Source: Sphingomonadales bacterium 28-55-16
Lineage (GTDB): Bacteria; Pseudomonadota; Alphaproteobacteria; Sphingomonadales; Sphingomonadaceae
DNA length: 64,000 nt
Assembly: GCA_002278855.1 (NCBI GenBank)
Contig: NCGG01000011.1
Span: 1-64,000 of the forward strand
Direction of reading: 5' to 3'
Shown here one piece after another: positions 22,787 through 32,192 of this stretch (its first letter is position 1; each line of letters begins with the position of its first letter). A model generated the notes under the pieces. The model saw nothing but the letters and a program-made list of their open reading frames with translations. It was not told the DNA's origin and made no database searches. The position numbers were made by a program, and so were the translations under genes.

Positions 22787-23572
22787 TCACTGCCCCGTAA
22801 ACGCAGCCTTGCGCTTTTCAACAAAGGCTTTCGTACCTTCTGCCGCGTCGGTTGAACTGCCGGCGATGCGTTGCCCTTCTGCTTCAGCGAGCAATTGTTC
22901 GGCGTAGGAGTTTTCCAGCGCAGTCAGGATATTTTTGCGCATCACCGCATAAGCCACCGTTGGGCCGTTGGCGAGGCGGGTGGCGAGAGCGCGTGTTTCC
23001 GCCTGAAGCGCTTCGTCCTCAACGCATTTGTAAATCATGCCCCAATCCGCGGCCTTTTCTGCGGAAATTTTCTCACCGAGCAGCATCATCTCAGTCGCAC
23101 GGGCTTTGCCGACCAAGCGCGGAAGCATCCACGATGCCCCGCCGTCTGGCACAAGGCCGATGTTGACGAAGGCCTGAAGAAAATAGCCAGATTTGCTTGC
23201 AATGACAAAATCACCGCACAGCCCGATTGAGCAACCTACCCCGGCAGCCGCACCATTGATGGCGGTAATGATGGGCATATTGAGGCGCGCGAGGTTCATC
23301 ATCAACGGATTATAATGACGGGTAAGCGCGATGTAGCTCCCCTCGCCCCGCGCCACCGAACGGTCGCCCCGCGCGGAAAGATCGGCACCTGAGCAAAAGC
23401 CACGACCAGCCCCCGTAATAACAAGGCAACGTGCGTCGGCAAGGCCATTGGAAACGGCGTCATTTATCTCGCCCGCCATCTCAAGCGAGCACGCATTCAT
23501 GCGTTCGGGACGGTTGAGCGTGATTGTCGCGATATTGTCCGCAACATCCAAAGTAATCGTCTCATAGGTCAT
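22787..23572 (-). CDS. Enoyl-CoA hydratase/isomerase
   Basis: A 261-residue crotonase-fold enzyme of acyl-CoA degradation. The oxyanion-hole segments are GRGFCSGADLSARG and NGAAAGVGCSIGLCGDFVIAS. At the usual second catalytic position the protein has NIGLVPDGGASWMLPRLVG, i.e. Asp rather than the hydratase Glu. This is the pattern of PaaG-like isomerases, so it may shift a double bond rather than hydrate it. The ribosome site AGGAGG precedes the ATG. It is the last gene of the minus-strand operon. Confidence 0.85.
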   Translation of the reverse strand: MTYETITLDVADNIATITLNRPERMNACSLEMAGEINDAVSNGLADARCLVITGAGRGFCSGADLSARGDRSVARGEGSYIALTRHYNPLMMNLARLNMPIITAINGAAAGVGCSIGLCGDFVIASKSGYFLQAFVNIGLVPDGGASWMLPRLVGKARATEMMLLGEKISAEKAADWGMIYKCVEDEALQAETRALATRLANGPTVAYAVMRKNILTALENSYAEQLLAEAEGQRIAGSSTDAAEGTKAFVEKRKAAFTGQ

Positions 23573-23616
23573 CGTTTTGCGCCCTCCTCCGGCGTTATGT
23601 TCTTATTTTGGCTAGA

Positions 23617-24783
23617 TCAGTCGCGCGTTCCAAGCAAGTCGCGCGCCACCACCCAGTTGTGAATTTCGGTTGGTCCATCGTAAATGCGCATCGTACGCAG
23701 CTTGTTCGACAGCAAATAGAGCGGCATTTCGCGCGTCATACCCATGCCGCCAAACATCTGCATCGCATGGTCGACAATGTCATATGCGGTTTCGGTGCAA
23801 TAGGATTTAATCATCGAGATTTCCTGCCGCGTGTCGCGGCCCTCATCCATTTTCCATGCACAGTCATATGTCATCAACCGCATGGCATGAATGCGCGTTG
23901 CAGCATCCGATACCCAGTTTTGCACGGTCTGCCGTGACGAAAGCGGCTTTCCAAATGTGACCCGCTGCGGTGCATATTCGACCATCATATCGAGCGCGCG
24001 CTGCGCCATGCCAATCGACCAAGACGCCATTTCAATCCGCCTTGTGCCCAGTCGCACTTGCATCGGCAGAAATCCTTGCCCACGTTTCCCAAGCAACTTC
24101 CACCCCGGAACACGGCAATCATCGAGTGCAATTTCATAGGTCGCAGTGCCGTCTATCATCGGAATTTTGCGCAGGACGTTGAACCCGGGCGTATCCCGGT
24201 CCACCAGGAATGCGGACATTCCGTTGCGGCCTTCCGCATTTTTGTCGGTTACCGCCATCAATATGGTGAAATGGGCCTCATATGCTTTGGTAATCCAGAT
24301 TTTGCGGCCGTTGATAATCCAATCGTCGCCGTCTTGAACTGCAGTGGTTTTCATCAACTGCGGATCAGCGCCAGCACCCGGCTCTGAAATGCCGATGGCC
24401 GAAATCGTCTCTCCGCGCACATAAGGGGCAAGATAATGTTCGCGTTGCTTTTCGTCAGCGGCAGCCATCATCATACGCAGATTGGGCGAATCTGGTGGAA
24501 TTGTATAGGGTGTTACCGTCCGCCCGAGTTCCTCACCCACGCCCACCATCGCGACCATCGGCAGGTTCATGCCGCCGACTTCTTCGGGTGCATCAAGCCC
24601 CCAAAGGCCAAGATCTTTGGAAACGGCATCGACCCGCGCCTGCTCATCCTTCGTCAGATAGCTGCCGTGGCCCGCTGTCTCGCGCGCCAATACTTCGGTT
24701 TCGAGCGGCATGAGGTGCGCGTCCACAAATTTGCGGACAAGGTCTTTGAGCATCCGATGCTCTTCAGCGAGTTCGAAATTCAT
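23617..24783 (-). CDS. Acyl-CoA dehydrogenase (ACAD-1)
   Basis: A 388-residue FAD enzyme that introduces an alpha-beta double bond into acyl-CoA. The FAD/substrate segments are SAIGISEPGAGADPQLMKTTA and WIINGRKIWITKA, followed by QMFGGMGMTREMP. At the catalytic base position it has IYDGPTEIHNWVVAR: Asp in place of the common Glu, as in ACAD10/11-type members. It starts 14 bases after the stop of ACAD-2, with AAGGAA upstream. Adjacent ACAD genes can form heteromeric enzymes in steroid-type pathways, a possibility here. Confidence 0.88.
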   Translation of the reverse strand: MNFELAEEHRMLKDLVRKFVDAHLMPLETEVLARETAGHGSYLTKDEQARVDAVSKDLGLWGLDAPEEVGGMNLPMVAMVGVGEELGRTVTPYTIPPDSPNLRMMMAAADEKQREHYLAPYVRGETISAIGISEPGAGADPQLMKTTAVQDGDDWIINGRKIWITKAYEAHFTILMAVTDKNAEGRNGMSAFLVDRDTPGFNVLRKIPMIDGTATYEIALDDCRVPGWKLLGKRGQGFLPMQVRLGTRRIEMASWSIGMAQRALDMMVEYAPQRVTFGKPLSSRQTVQNWVSDAATRIHAMRLMTYDCAWKMDEGRDTRQEISMIKSYCTETAYDIVDHAMQMFGGMGMTREMPLYLLSNKLRTMRIYDGPTEIHNWVVARDLLGTRD

Positions 24784-24797
24784 GGGCTAATTCCTTC

Positions 24798-25973
24798 TCA
24801 ATAACTGCGCGGCAGGCCGAGCACATGTTCCGCAAGATAGCTGAGGATCAGGTTCGTGCTGATCGGCGCAACGGTGTAGAGCCGTGCTTCGCGAAATTTG
24901 CGTTCGACGTCATATTCTTCGGCAAATCCAAAGCCACCATGCGTTTGCACGCACATGTCGGCAGCGGCCCAGCTTGCTTCGGAGGCAAGCAATTTGGCCA
25001 TATTGGCCTCGGCGCCTGGATTGCCGCCTGCGTCAAACACCTGCGCGGCATGATGCACCATCAGTTCGGCTGCACACATTTGCGCATAACACCGCGCGAT
25101 CGGGAATTGGACACCTTGATTCTGGCCAATAGCACGCCCGAAAACATTACGCTCGCTCGCGTAATCGGTCGCTTTTTTGATAAACCATTTGGCGTCGCCA
25201 ATGCATTCTGCGGCAATCAGGATACGCTCAGCATTCATACCCGATAGGATGTAGCGAAAGCCCTTGCCCTCTTCGCCAATCAGCGCGGAAGCGGGTATAC
25301 GCATATCGTCGAAGAAAACCTCGGTCGTCGAATGGTTCATCATCGTACGGATTGGCTTGATCGTCATACCGCCACCGGCTTCGGATTTTGGCCCGACGAC
25401 TTTGCGCATATCGACCAAAAAGATCGAAAGCCCCTCGGTTTTGCTGGCAACATCTTCACGCGGCGTTGTCCGCGCGAGCAACATCATCAAGTCGGAATAT
25501 TCCGCGCGGCTTGTCCAAATCTTCTGGCCGTTGATAACATATTCGTCACCGTCCCGCACGGCGACAGTCCGCAAAGACAGCGTGTCTGTGCCGCTAGTAG
25601 GTTCGGAAACGCCAAAAGCCTGCAACCGCAATTCGCCGGTGGCAATACGCGGCAGATATGCCTGTTTTTGTTCCTCGCTGCCATATATCAGCAGCGTATT
25701 CATGATGTACATCTGCGCATGCGCCGACGCGCCGTTGCACCCGGCGGCTTGGATTTCCTCCATAATCACCGCTGCATCATCCAGCTTTAGCCCTGACCCA
25801 CCATAGCTTTCGGGTATCAACGCAGCCAGAAACCCCGCTTTAGTCAGTGCATCGACAAATTCTGCAGGATAGGCGCGCGCGCTGTCTTTTTCGCGCCAAT
25901 ATGCACCCGGGAATTCGGCGCATAATGCCTGCACCGAACGTCGGATTTCAGAGATGTTGTCCGTATCGGTCAT
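24798..25973 (-). CDS. Acyl-CoA dehydrogenase (ACAD-2), no Glu at the usual base position
   Basis: A 391-residue ACAD. I start it at ATG 25973 (MTDTDNISE), 1 base after the MaoC-like stop; the longer frame to 26051 lies inside that gene. Typical segments are LQAFGVSEPTSGTDT, YVINGQKIWTSRA and QTHGGFGFAEEYDVERKFREARL. The stretch that normally reads Y-E-G is YTVAPISTNLILSYLAEHVLG, so the canonical C-terminal Glu base is missing. Other residues may serve, as in related families, or the subunit may pair with ACAD-1. It sits centrally in the operon. Confidence 0.85.
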   Translation of the reverse strand: MTDTDNISEIRRSVQALCAEFPGAYWREKDSARAYPAEFVDALTKAGFLAALIPESYGGSGLKLDDAAVIMEEIQAAGCNGASAHAQMYIMNTLLIYGSEEQKQAYLPRIATGELRLQAFGVSEPTSGTDTLSLRTVAVRDGDEYVINGQKIWTSRAEYSDLMMLLARTTPREDVASKTEGLSIFLVDMRKVVGPKSEAGGGMTIKPIRTMMNHSTTEVFFDDMRIPASALIGEEGKGFRYILSGMNAERILIAAECIGDAKWFIKKATDYASERNVFGRAIGQNQGVQFPIARCYAQMCAAELMVHHAAQVFDAGGNPGAEANMAKLLASEASWAAADMCVQTHGGFGFAEEYDVERKFREARLYTVAPISTNLILSYLAEHVLGLPRSY

Positions 25974-25974
25974 T

Positions 25975-26832
25975 TCAAACTTTCTTGATGGCCGAAGCCG
26001 CCATAACGTGCCGCCCATCGGCGGCAAAAGCGCCGAGTTCAATTGCGCCATCCTGCGCGCGCATCACCAGATGCAAAGCCTCGCCACAGATCGCGGGCGA
26101 AAGACCTCTAAAAGCAAAATTTGCCAGTGCGTTGTCGCCAAACTCGCGGCGTGCCAAGTCGAGTAACAATGTCGCCGTAAGCGGGCCGTGGACCACAAGG
26201 CCACGATAGCGTTCCGCGTCTTGCGCATAAGGCAAGTCATAATGGATGCGGTGGCTGTTAAAGGTCAGCGCGGAGAAACGGAACAGCAGTGGCGCGCATG
26301 GCACAAGCATATGGTGGCTTTCCCAACCGCTTGCATCAAATGTCTGGTCACCGAAAACAGGTGGGGACAAAGGCGCATCGGATGCCGCAGCGTCGCGATA
26401 GACGATGCTCTGTACCTCACGCACTGCAAGGCCCGCTTCGCCAGTGGTTTCATGCGCAACATCAACAAAGACCAATTGGCCCGATCCGCCTGATTTTTCG
26501 GTAATGGAGATAATCCGCGATGTTCGCGAAACTGCCTCGCCCACAATCAAGGGCGCAAAAAATTCCATTTTACTTGATGCCCACATCCGACGGGGCAGCG
26601 GCACAGGGGGAAGGAAGCTGTCCGGGCTATCATGACGCGCGGGATGCCCGTCAACGCCAAGCTGGGCTGTCGAGGCGTCAGGCACGCACAGGCACCAATG
26701 AAAACCCTGTGCCACGGTGCCCGCACGCGGCGCAGCGCGATCCAGTGTCGCAAGCCAGCGCGACGCCAAACCGCCGTCGATACGATCTGTCCGCACCTCC
26801 GCGCGCCCGATCCATGCATCCCATGCGCTCAT
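25975..26832 (-). CDS. MaoC-like hydratase (mesaconyl-C4-CoA hydratase/HTD2 type)
   Basis: A 285-residue double-hotdog-type protein expected to hydrate an enoyl-CoA. The N-terminal half has PRRMWASSKMEFFAPLIVGE, and the C-terminal half carries the hydratase-2-like motif LTFNSHRIHYDLPYAQ with the YRGLVVHGPL segment (Asp/His-type catalytic pair within RIHYD). This layout is common to the FAS1-like dehydratase and mesaconyl-CoA hydratase group. It overlaps the ACAD-3 stop by 4 bases. It is likely the main hydratase of the pathway if the crotonase-fold neighbour is an isomerase. Confidence 0.75.
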   Translation of the reverse strand: MSAWDAWIGRAEVRTDRIDGGLASRWLATLDRAAPRAGTVAQGFHWCLCVPDASTAQLGVDGHPARHDSPDSFLPPVPLPRRMWASSKMEFFAPLIVGEAVSRTSRIISITEKSGGSGQLVFVDVAHETTGEAGLAVREVQSIVYRDAAASDAPLSPPVFGDQTFDASGWESHHMLVPCAPLLFRFSALTFNSHRIHYDLPYAQDAERYRGLVVHGPLTATLLLDLARREFGDNALANFAFRGLSPAICGEALHLVMRAQDGAIELGAFAADGRHVMAASAIKKV

Positions 26833-28421
26833 GCATTTCGTCCTTCGATAAGGCCCTTGGCAATGACCTGCGCCTGAATTTCCGCGGCGCCTTCAAAAAT
26901 ATTCAATATGCGGGCGTCGCACAAAATGCGGCTGATTTCATATTCCAGTGCATAGCCATTGCCGCCATGAATTTGCAACGCGGCGTCGGCATTGCTCCAC
27001 GCAGCGCGGGCGGCAAGCAGCTTTGCCATGCCCGCTTCAATGTCGCATCTTTTTCCAGAGTCCTTGGCACGAGCCGCGGCATAGGTCAGTTCGCGTGTCA
27101 TCACAAAATCGGCCAAGCTCATGGCAAGCTTATCGGCCACGCGCGGGAACCCGATGATAGTTTTGCCGAATTGCTTGCGGTTGATGGCATAATCCAAACC
27201 CAGCTCCAAAGCGCGTTTCGCGACCCCCACCGCGCGCGCCGCGGTTTGCATGCGCGCGCCTTCGAATGTGCGCATCAATTGCTTAAAGCCCTGCCCTTCT
27301 GCATCACCCAAAAGCGCCTTATCAGCGGCAATCATGCCATCAAATTGAAGCGCATATTCGCGCATGCCGCGATAACCGAGCACTTCGATTTCACTACCTG
27401 ACATACCGGCCGCAGGAAACAGGTCAGCCTGCGTCCCCCGTGGTTTTGGCACCAACAGCATCGACAGTCCGGCATAGCCCTTTTCCTCGGGGGCCGTGCG
27501 CACAAGCATGGTCATGAGGTCGGAACGGCTTGCATGGGTAATCCAGGTTTTGGCTCCGTTGATGACCCAATTGCCCTTATCGCGCCGCGCCCGCGTTTGA
27601 AGCGCGCCAAGGTCGGAGCCTGTGTCTGGTTCGGTAAACACTGCAGTTGGCAGTATCTCGCCGCTTGCAATCTTGGGCAGCCAATGCGCTTTTTGCGCCT
27701 GCGTGCCGCCCATTGCAATCAATTCACCCGCTATTTCTGACCGCGTCCCGAGCGAGCCCGCGCCAATCCAGCCGCGCGACAGCTCTTCCGTAACAACGCA
27801 CATGACCAGCTTGGAGAGCCCCAGACCGCCATATTCGGCGGGAATGCAAACGCCAAAGATGCCCAGCGTAGCCATGCCGGCGACGGTAGCATCTGGAATA
27901 AGGTCATTCGCCAAATGCCATTTATGGGCGTGCGGCAATATCTCGCTTGTCGTAAACCGCCGATATTGGTCGCGAATAAAGTCAAGTTCGGCGTCATGCA
28001 GGCTTTCGCTTGGCATCTGCCCCTCTGCCAACGCCTGCGCCACTGCCGCGCGCGTATCGGCTTGATCGGTGTGCAACCACGAAGCGCAATTTTGTGCCAA
28101 TGACTGCGCAGCTGGGTTTATCCCAAGGTCAACGGGACGAAATATCTCGTTCTGCCCCATCGGCAATCCGCCCGTCAGTTGGCTTAAGGTTTCCGCAAAA
28201 ATAACCGCGGCAATCTGCTGGTCCAACTGTGTCCCGCCGCGATTGCTATTGAGCCAATGGTGCACGGCGGCCAAGCCTGCGACGCTGGTTGCGACCCACG
28301 CGAAGCCATGCGCTGCGCGCTGATCCGCTTCAATAGATCGCGCAGATAGGCGCGCGACCAACGCAGCCTTCGCCGCATCGCGGTAGCCCTCAGCAGCCTG
28401 CAGAGCGGCGGTGAAGTTCAT
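26829..28421 (-). CDS. Acyl-CoA dehydrogenase with N-terminal extension (ACAD-3)
   Basis: A 530-residue protein, longer than the usual 380-400. Residues 1 to about 150 are a helical extra domain (MNFTAALQAAEGYRDAAKAAL ... LTGGLPMGQNEIFRPVDLG). The ACAD domain follows with AVFTEPDTGSDLGALQTRA, WVINGAKTWITHASRSD and QIHGGNGYALEYEISRI, and the standard base in NIFEGAAEIQAQVIAKGLI. The start at ATG 28421 overlaps the thiolase stop (ATGA). The extension resembles that of large ACADs in aromatic and steroid side-chain pathways; its role is not known to me. Confidence 0.85.
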   Translation of the reverse strand: MNFTAALQAAEGYRDAAKAALVARLSARSIEADQRAAHGFAWVATSVAGLAAVHHWLNSNRGGTQLDQQIAAVIFAETLSQLTGGLPMGQNEIFRPVDLGINPAAQSLAQNCASWLHTDQADTRAAVAQALAEGQMPSESLHDAELDFIRDQYRRFTTSEILPHAHKWHLANDLIPDATVAGMATLGIFGVCIPAEYGGLGLSKLVMCVVTEELSRGWIGAGSLGTRSEIAGELIAMGGTQAQKAHWLPKIASGEILPTAVFTEPDTGSDLGALQTRARRDKGNWVINGAKTWITHASRSDLMTMLVRTAPEEKGYAGLSMLLVPKPRGTQADLFPAAGMSGSEIEVLGYRGMREYALQFDGMIAADKALLGDAEGQGFKQLMRTFEGARMQTAARAVGVAKRALELGLDYAINRKQFGKTIIGFPRVADKLAMSLADFVMTRELTYAAARAKDSGKRCDIEAGMAKLLAARAAWSNADAALQIHGGNGYALEYEISRILCDARILNIFEGAAEIQAQVIAKGLIEGRNA

Positions 28422-29632
28422 GCGCGCTCGAACACCGCCGCAATTCCCTGACCGCCACCAATGCACATCGTCTCAAGTCCGAAACGGACGTCCCGACGAT
28501 GCATTTCGCGCGTCAAGTTCGCCAATATGCGTCCGCCGGTTGCACCGATAGGATGCCCAAGCGAAATACCCGAACCATTGACGTTGAGCATGTCATGACG
28601 GCTGTCATCGTCGGACCAGCCCCAGCCCTTGAGACAGGCCAAAACTTGCGGCGCAAAGGCCTCATTAAGTTCAATCAGGCCGATGTCATTCCAGCTCAGG
28701 CCGTTACGTGCAAACAGCCGCTCGGTGGCGGGCACTGGGCCATATCCCATGCGGGACGGTTCGCAGCCGGCTGCTGCCCAGCTATGGAAATAGGCGATGG
28801 GTTCCAAGCCAAGCTCTTCAAGCTTGTCCTCTGCCACAACTAAACAGGCTGCAGCTGCGTCATTTTGCTGGCTTGCATTGCCAGCGGTAACGACCCCGCC
28901 CTCCAACGGGCGCAATGCTGCCATGGTTTCTGCCGTCGCATCGGCACGATAGCCTTCATCATGATCAAAGACGATTGGCTCGCCCTTCCGTTGCGCGATG
29001 CTGATGGGTACCAATTCATCGTCAAACAAACCCTTCGACCATGCCGCCGCCGCGCGCTGATGCGAACGCGCGGCATAGGCATCACATGCTTCGCGGCTGA
29101 TAGCATGATCTTTCGCCAGATTTTCGGCGGTCTCGATCATGCCACTGATCACGCCAAAGCGCTCGACGGGTTGGCTCATCAACCGACCGCGCGTCAACCG
29201 ATCATGCAACGTCAAATTGCCCGCGCGCACGCCCTTGCGAATATCGGTGGTATAATGCTCGACATTGGACATGCTCTCACAGCCACCGGCAACGACAATG
29301 TCGCTCACGCCGGTCTGGATCATCATCGCTGCATTCGCGATTGCTTGAAGGCCGGAACCACAACGTCTGTCGATCTGATAGCCAGGCACTTCAATCGGCA
29401 GCCCCGCCGCCAACCAAGACCAATGGCCGATACAGGGTGCTTCGCCACTGCCATAGCCTTGGGCGAAGACAACATCATCGACCCGTGCGGGATCAATCTG
29501 TGTCCGGTCCATCAATGCTTTCAGGATGATACCACCCAATTCCGCGGCGTTTAACGACGCAAGCGCACCGCCAAATTTGCCAACTGGCGTTCGGATAGGA
29601 GCAACGATGGCTGCACGGCGAAGCTTGGTCAT
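28418..29632 (-). CDS. Acetyl-CoA acyltransferase (thiolase)
   Basis: A 404-residue thiolase that cleaves 3-ketoacyl-CoA with CoA. The nucleophilic cysteine is Cys91 in RRCGSGLQAI. His is in GHPIGATGGRI, and the second Cys in TMCIGGGQGIA near the C-terminus. The full family length is present. It overlaps the CaiB-type gene by 4 bases upstream and ACAD-3 by 4 bases downstream, so it is in the middle of a tightly coupled operon. Confidence 0.93.
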   Translation of the reverse strand: MTKLRRAAIVAPIRTPVGKFGGALASLNAAELGGIILKALMDRTQIDPARVDDVVFAQGYGSGEAPCIGHWSWLAAGLPIEVPGYQIDRRCGSGLQAIANAAMMIQTGVSDIVVAGGCESMSNVEHYTTDIRKGVRAGNLTLHDRLTRGRLMSQPVERFGVISGMIETAENLAKDHAISREACDAYAARSHQRAAAAWSKGLFDDELVPISIAQRKGEPIVFDHDEGYRADATAETMAALRPLEGGVVTAGNASQQNDAAAACLVVAEDKLEELGLEPIAYFHSWAAAGCEPSRMGYGPVPATERLFARNGLSWNDIGLIELNEAFAPQVLACLKGWGWSDDDSRHDMLNVNGSGISLGHPIGATGGRILANLTREMHRRDVRFGLETMCIGGGQGIAAVFERA

Positions 29633-30831
29633 TTGGCAATTCCTACTATTCCAGTGTCAATGAGGCGGGCGATTTCGCCGGATGATAGGCCCAGCGTTTC
29701 GCCTAAAATTTCTTCGCTATGTTGTCCGTTGCGCGGCGCGGCGCGCGCTGCACCGCGTTGCATTTGCGGGATCGTGCCAAAAGCCCCGGCGGCAGGGTAG
29801 CTAAAGCCGGAGGGGTTGGCGTCAAATGCAGCAAACATGGGATTATCTGCGACCAGACGATGGTCATGCGCGGCTTCCAACATCGTTTGATATGCAGAAT
29901 GGACGATACCGGCGTCATCCAACATCGCAGCCAGCCGGCTGTGATCAAGCGCAGCAATCGCCTTTTCAAACAATGGATAAAGCGCATCGCGATGTTCAAA
30001 ACGCACACCATCATCCTCCGCGAAGCTAACGGTCCGTTCTGTTTCGATAGCTTTAACTGCAAATTCCAAATCAAGCGCATCGATCAGCTTTGCCCATTGC
30101 CGGTGGGTGACAATAACGATCATAGTGCGCACATTATCTTTGGTCACAAAGTCGCGTCCAAACAGGCCATAGACTGCATTCCCAAGCCGAGGACGATTGG
30201 CTTGGCGATGAAGTACTTCGGCAATACCACCCAAATTGGCAACCGTGCCGATGGCGACGTCAGATAGCGGCACACGCACTTCACTGCCCTCGCCTGTCTG
30301 TTCGCGCCGCCGGATCGCCGCGAGCATGGCAAAGGCGGCATAAGCGCCGCTGAGCAAATCCCATGCCGGCAAGACGTGGTTAACTGGCTCGGGACCTACG
30401 CCGGTCATCATCGGATAACCCACGGCATTGTTCACAGTATAATCGAGTGCAGGCGCGCCATCAGACCAGCCCATCACACGCACGGTGACCAAGTCAGGCC
30501 GCTTTTCCGATAGTTTCGCATGCGACAGAAATCCCTCGGCGGGAAAGTTGGTGATGAACTGCCCCGTTTGTTGCACCAATTGCTGCAGCAATTCCCGGCC
30601 TTGCGGGCTAGCCAAATCCAACGCCAACGACTTTTTGGCACGGTTTAGATTTTCCCAGTAGAGCGAATCTTGTGCATCGCTAACTGGCCAGCGATGATAA
30701 TCCGGTCCCCCGCCAATCTGGTCGACGCGGATCACGTCCGCACCGAACTGGGCGCAATACAACCCCGCTGTCGGCGACGCCACAAAGGACGACGCCTCGA
30801 TAATCCTTAGACCATCCAGCAGATTATACAC
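29629..30831 (-). CDS. CaiB/BaiF family (type III) CoA transferase
   Basis: A 400-residue enzyme that activates a carboxylate by CoA transfer or racemises/exchanges an acyl-CoA. It starts at GTG 30831 with a strong TAGGGGG site upstream and an in-frame stop just before it. The N-terminus (IIEASSFVASPTAGLYCAQFGADVIRVD) and NRAKKSLALDL are typical. The probable catalytic Asp is Asp158 in LPAWDLLSG. It is second in the operon, where a CoA transferase fits entry of a carboxylic acid into beta-oxidation. Confidence 0.88.
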   Translation of the reverse strand: MYNLLDGLRIIEASSFVASPTAGLYCAQFGADVIRVDQIGGGPDYHRWPVSDAQDSLYWENLNRAKKSLALDLASPQGRELLQQLVQQTGQFITNFPAEGFLSHAKLSEKRPDLVTVRVMGWSDGAPALDYTVNNAVGYPMMTGVGPEPVNHVLPAWDLLSGAYAAFAMLAAIRRREQTGEGSEVRVPLSDVAIGTVANLGGIAEVLHRQANRPRLGNAVYGLFGRDFVTKDNVRTMIVIVTHRQWAKLIDALDLEFAVKAIETERTVSFAEDDGVRFEHRDALYPLFEKAIAALDHSRLAAMLDDAGIVHSAYQTMLEAAHDHRLVADNPMFAAFDANPSGFSYPAAGAFGTIPQMQRGAARAAPRNGQHSEEILGETLGLSSGEIARLIDTGIVGIAK

Positions 30832-30848
30832 GCATCAGCCCCCTAACA

Positions 30849-32003
30849 TCAGTTTTGGGCAGCCCAATCGCGCAGCATATGTTTCGCAATCTGCAGCTGA
30901 AGGATTTGCGTTGTGCCTTCATAAATCCTGTAGATCCGTGCATCGCGATAAAAACGCTCGGCTTCATATTCCGCCAAATAGCCTGCGCCACCATAAATTT
31001 GGACAACGCGGTCGACCACGCGCCCGCACATTTCACTTGCGAAGACCTTGACCGCCGCGGCCTTGCGTAGCACATTTTCTCCAGCGTCTGCACGGCGCGC
31101 GGCGTCTTCCAGCATGGCTTCAGCCGCATAAATCTCGATCTCGCTGTCGGCCAGCATTTGCTGGATAAGTTGGAAATTGGCGATGGGTTCACCAAAGGCC
31201 TTACGTTCATTGGCATAGCGCAACGCGCTATCAAGCGCGCGGCGCGCATAGCCTGTCGCAGCCGCTCCAATAGACAAGCGACCATTATCGAGGCTTTTCA
31301 TCGCGAACGCGAAGCCCTTGCCTTCCTCACCCCCCAAAATTGCATCGGCAGGCAGTTTTACATCATCCATAATGATATCAGCGATATGGCTGCCCGACTG
31401 CCCCATTTTCTTGTCCGACTTGCCCACGCTAATGCCGGGCGTGTCCATCGGCACGATGAAAGCGGAAACATGGGCGTTTTTAGGCAACGCCTCCTTGCTG
31501 GTGCGCGCCATAATCAACGCAACATTCGCAAAAGGTGCATTGGTGATATAACGCTTTGTGCCGTTCAGCACCCAACCATTTCCCGATTTGACCGCGATTG
31601 TTTGCATGGCGGCAGAATCGGAGCCTGACCCTGGCTCAGTAAGCCCGAACGATGCAATCTCCCCTGCGGCCAGTCGCGGCAACCATTCGGCCTTTTGCGC
31701 CTCTGTCGCGCCGTTTTTGAATGCCGAACTCACCATGCCGATGTTGATCGACGTGACAGACCGATAGCAAGGCATCGCGTAGCTAAGCTCACGGATGGTG
31801 CGGATATATTGCTGAATATTCATGCCCGCGCCGCCATATTCCTCAGGCATCGTCAATCCGAATAGTCCCATGTCCCGCATTTCGGCCATGATAGATTCGG
31901 GGATAGTTTCCGTTTCTAGAATTTCTTTTTCCGCTGGAATCAAGCGTGCGCGCACATACCGCTGAAGCTGTTCAATGAACTGCTCGAAAATATCGTTATC
32001 CAT
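30849..32003 (-). CDS. Acyl-CoA dehydrogenase (ACAD-4), first gene of the operon
   Basis: A 384-residue ACAD starting at ATG 32003 behind GGGAAGGG; the frame to 32045 has no ribosome site. Motifs are SFGLTEPGSGSDSAAMQTIA, WVLNGTKRYITNA and QIYGGAGYLAEYEAERFYRDARI, and the normal catalytic Glu is in IYEGTTQILQLQIAKHML. It resembles short-chain and isovaleryl-type dehydrogenases. The 189 bases upstream, to the S41 peptidase stop, must hold the operon promoter; no regulator gene is adjacent. Confidence 0.9.
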   Translation of the reverse strand: MDNDIFEQFIEQLQRYVRARLIPAEKEILETETIPESIMAEMRDMGLFGLTMPEEYGGAGMNIQQYIRTIRELSYAMPCYRSVTSINIGMVSSAFKNGATEAQKAEWLPRLAAGEIASFGLTEPGSGSDSAAMQTIAVKSGNGWVLNGTKRYITNAPFANVALIMARTSKEALPKNAHVSAFIVPMDTPGISVGKSDKKMGQSGSHIADIIMDDVKLPADAILGGEEGKGFAFAMKSLDNGRLSIGAAATGYARRALDSALRYANERKAFGEPIANFQLIQQMLADSEIEIYAAEAMLEDAARRADAGENVLRKAAAVKVFASEMCGRVVDRVVQIYGGAGYLAEYEAERFYRDARIYRIYEGTTQILQLQIAKHMLRDWAAQN

Positions 32004-32192
32004 ACTGATCCCTTCCCTGCAACGCGAACCATAATGCTCCGGCATGTGTCATGCCTTGGTTGTTGTCACACCTGCATTTCAAAATAAAGCCGTGACATTG
32101 CGTTCGACACTTGTCGATGGGAAAGCGGCACCTCTGCCAAAGTTTAATGGTTTCTGCGTAAACCTGTCTATCCGGTTGAGGCTGACTTCGAG

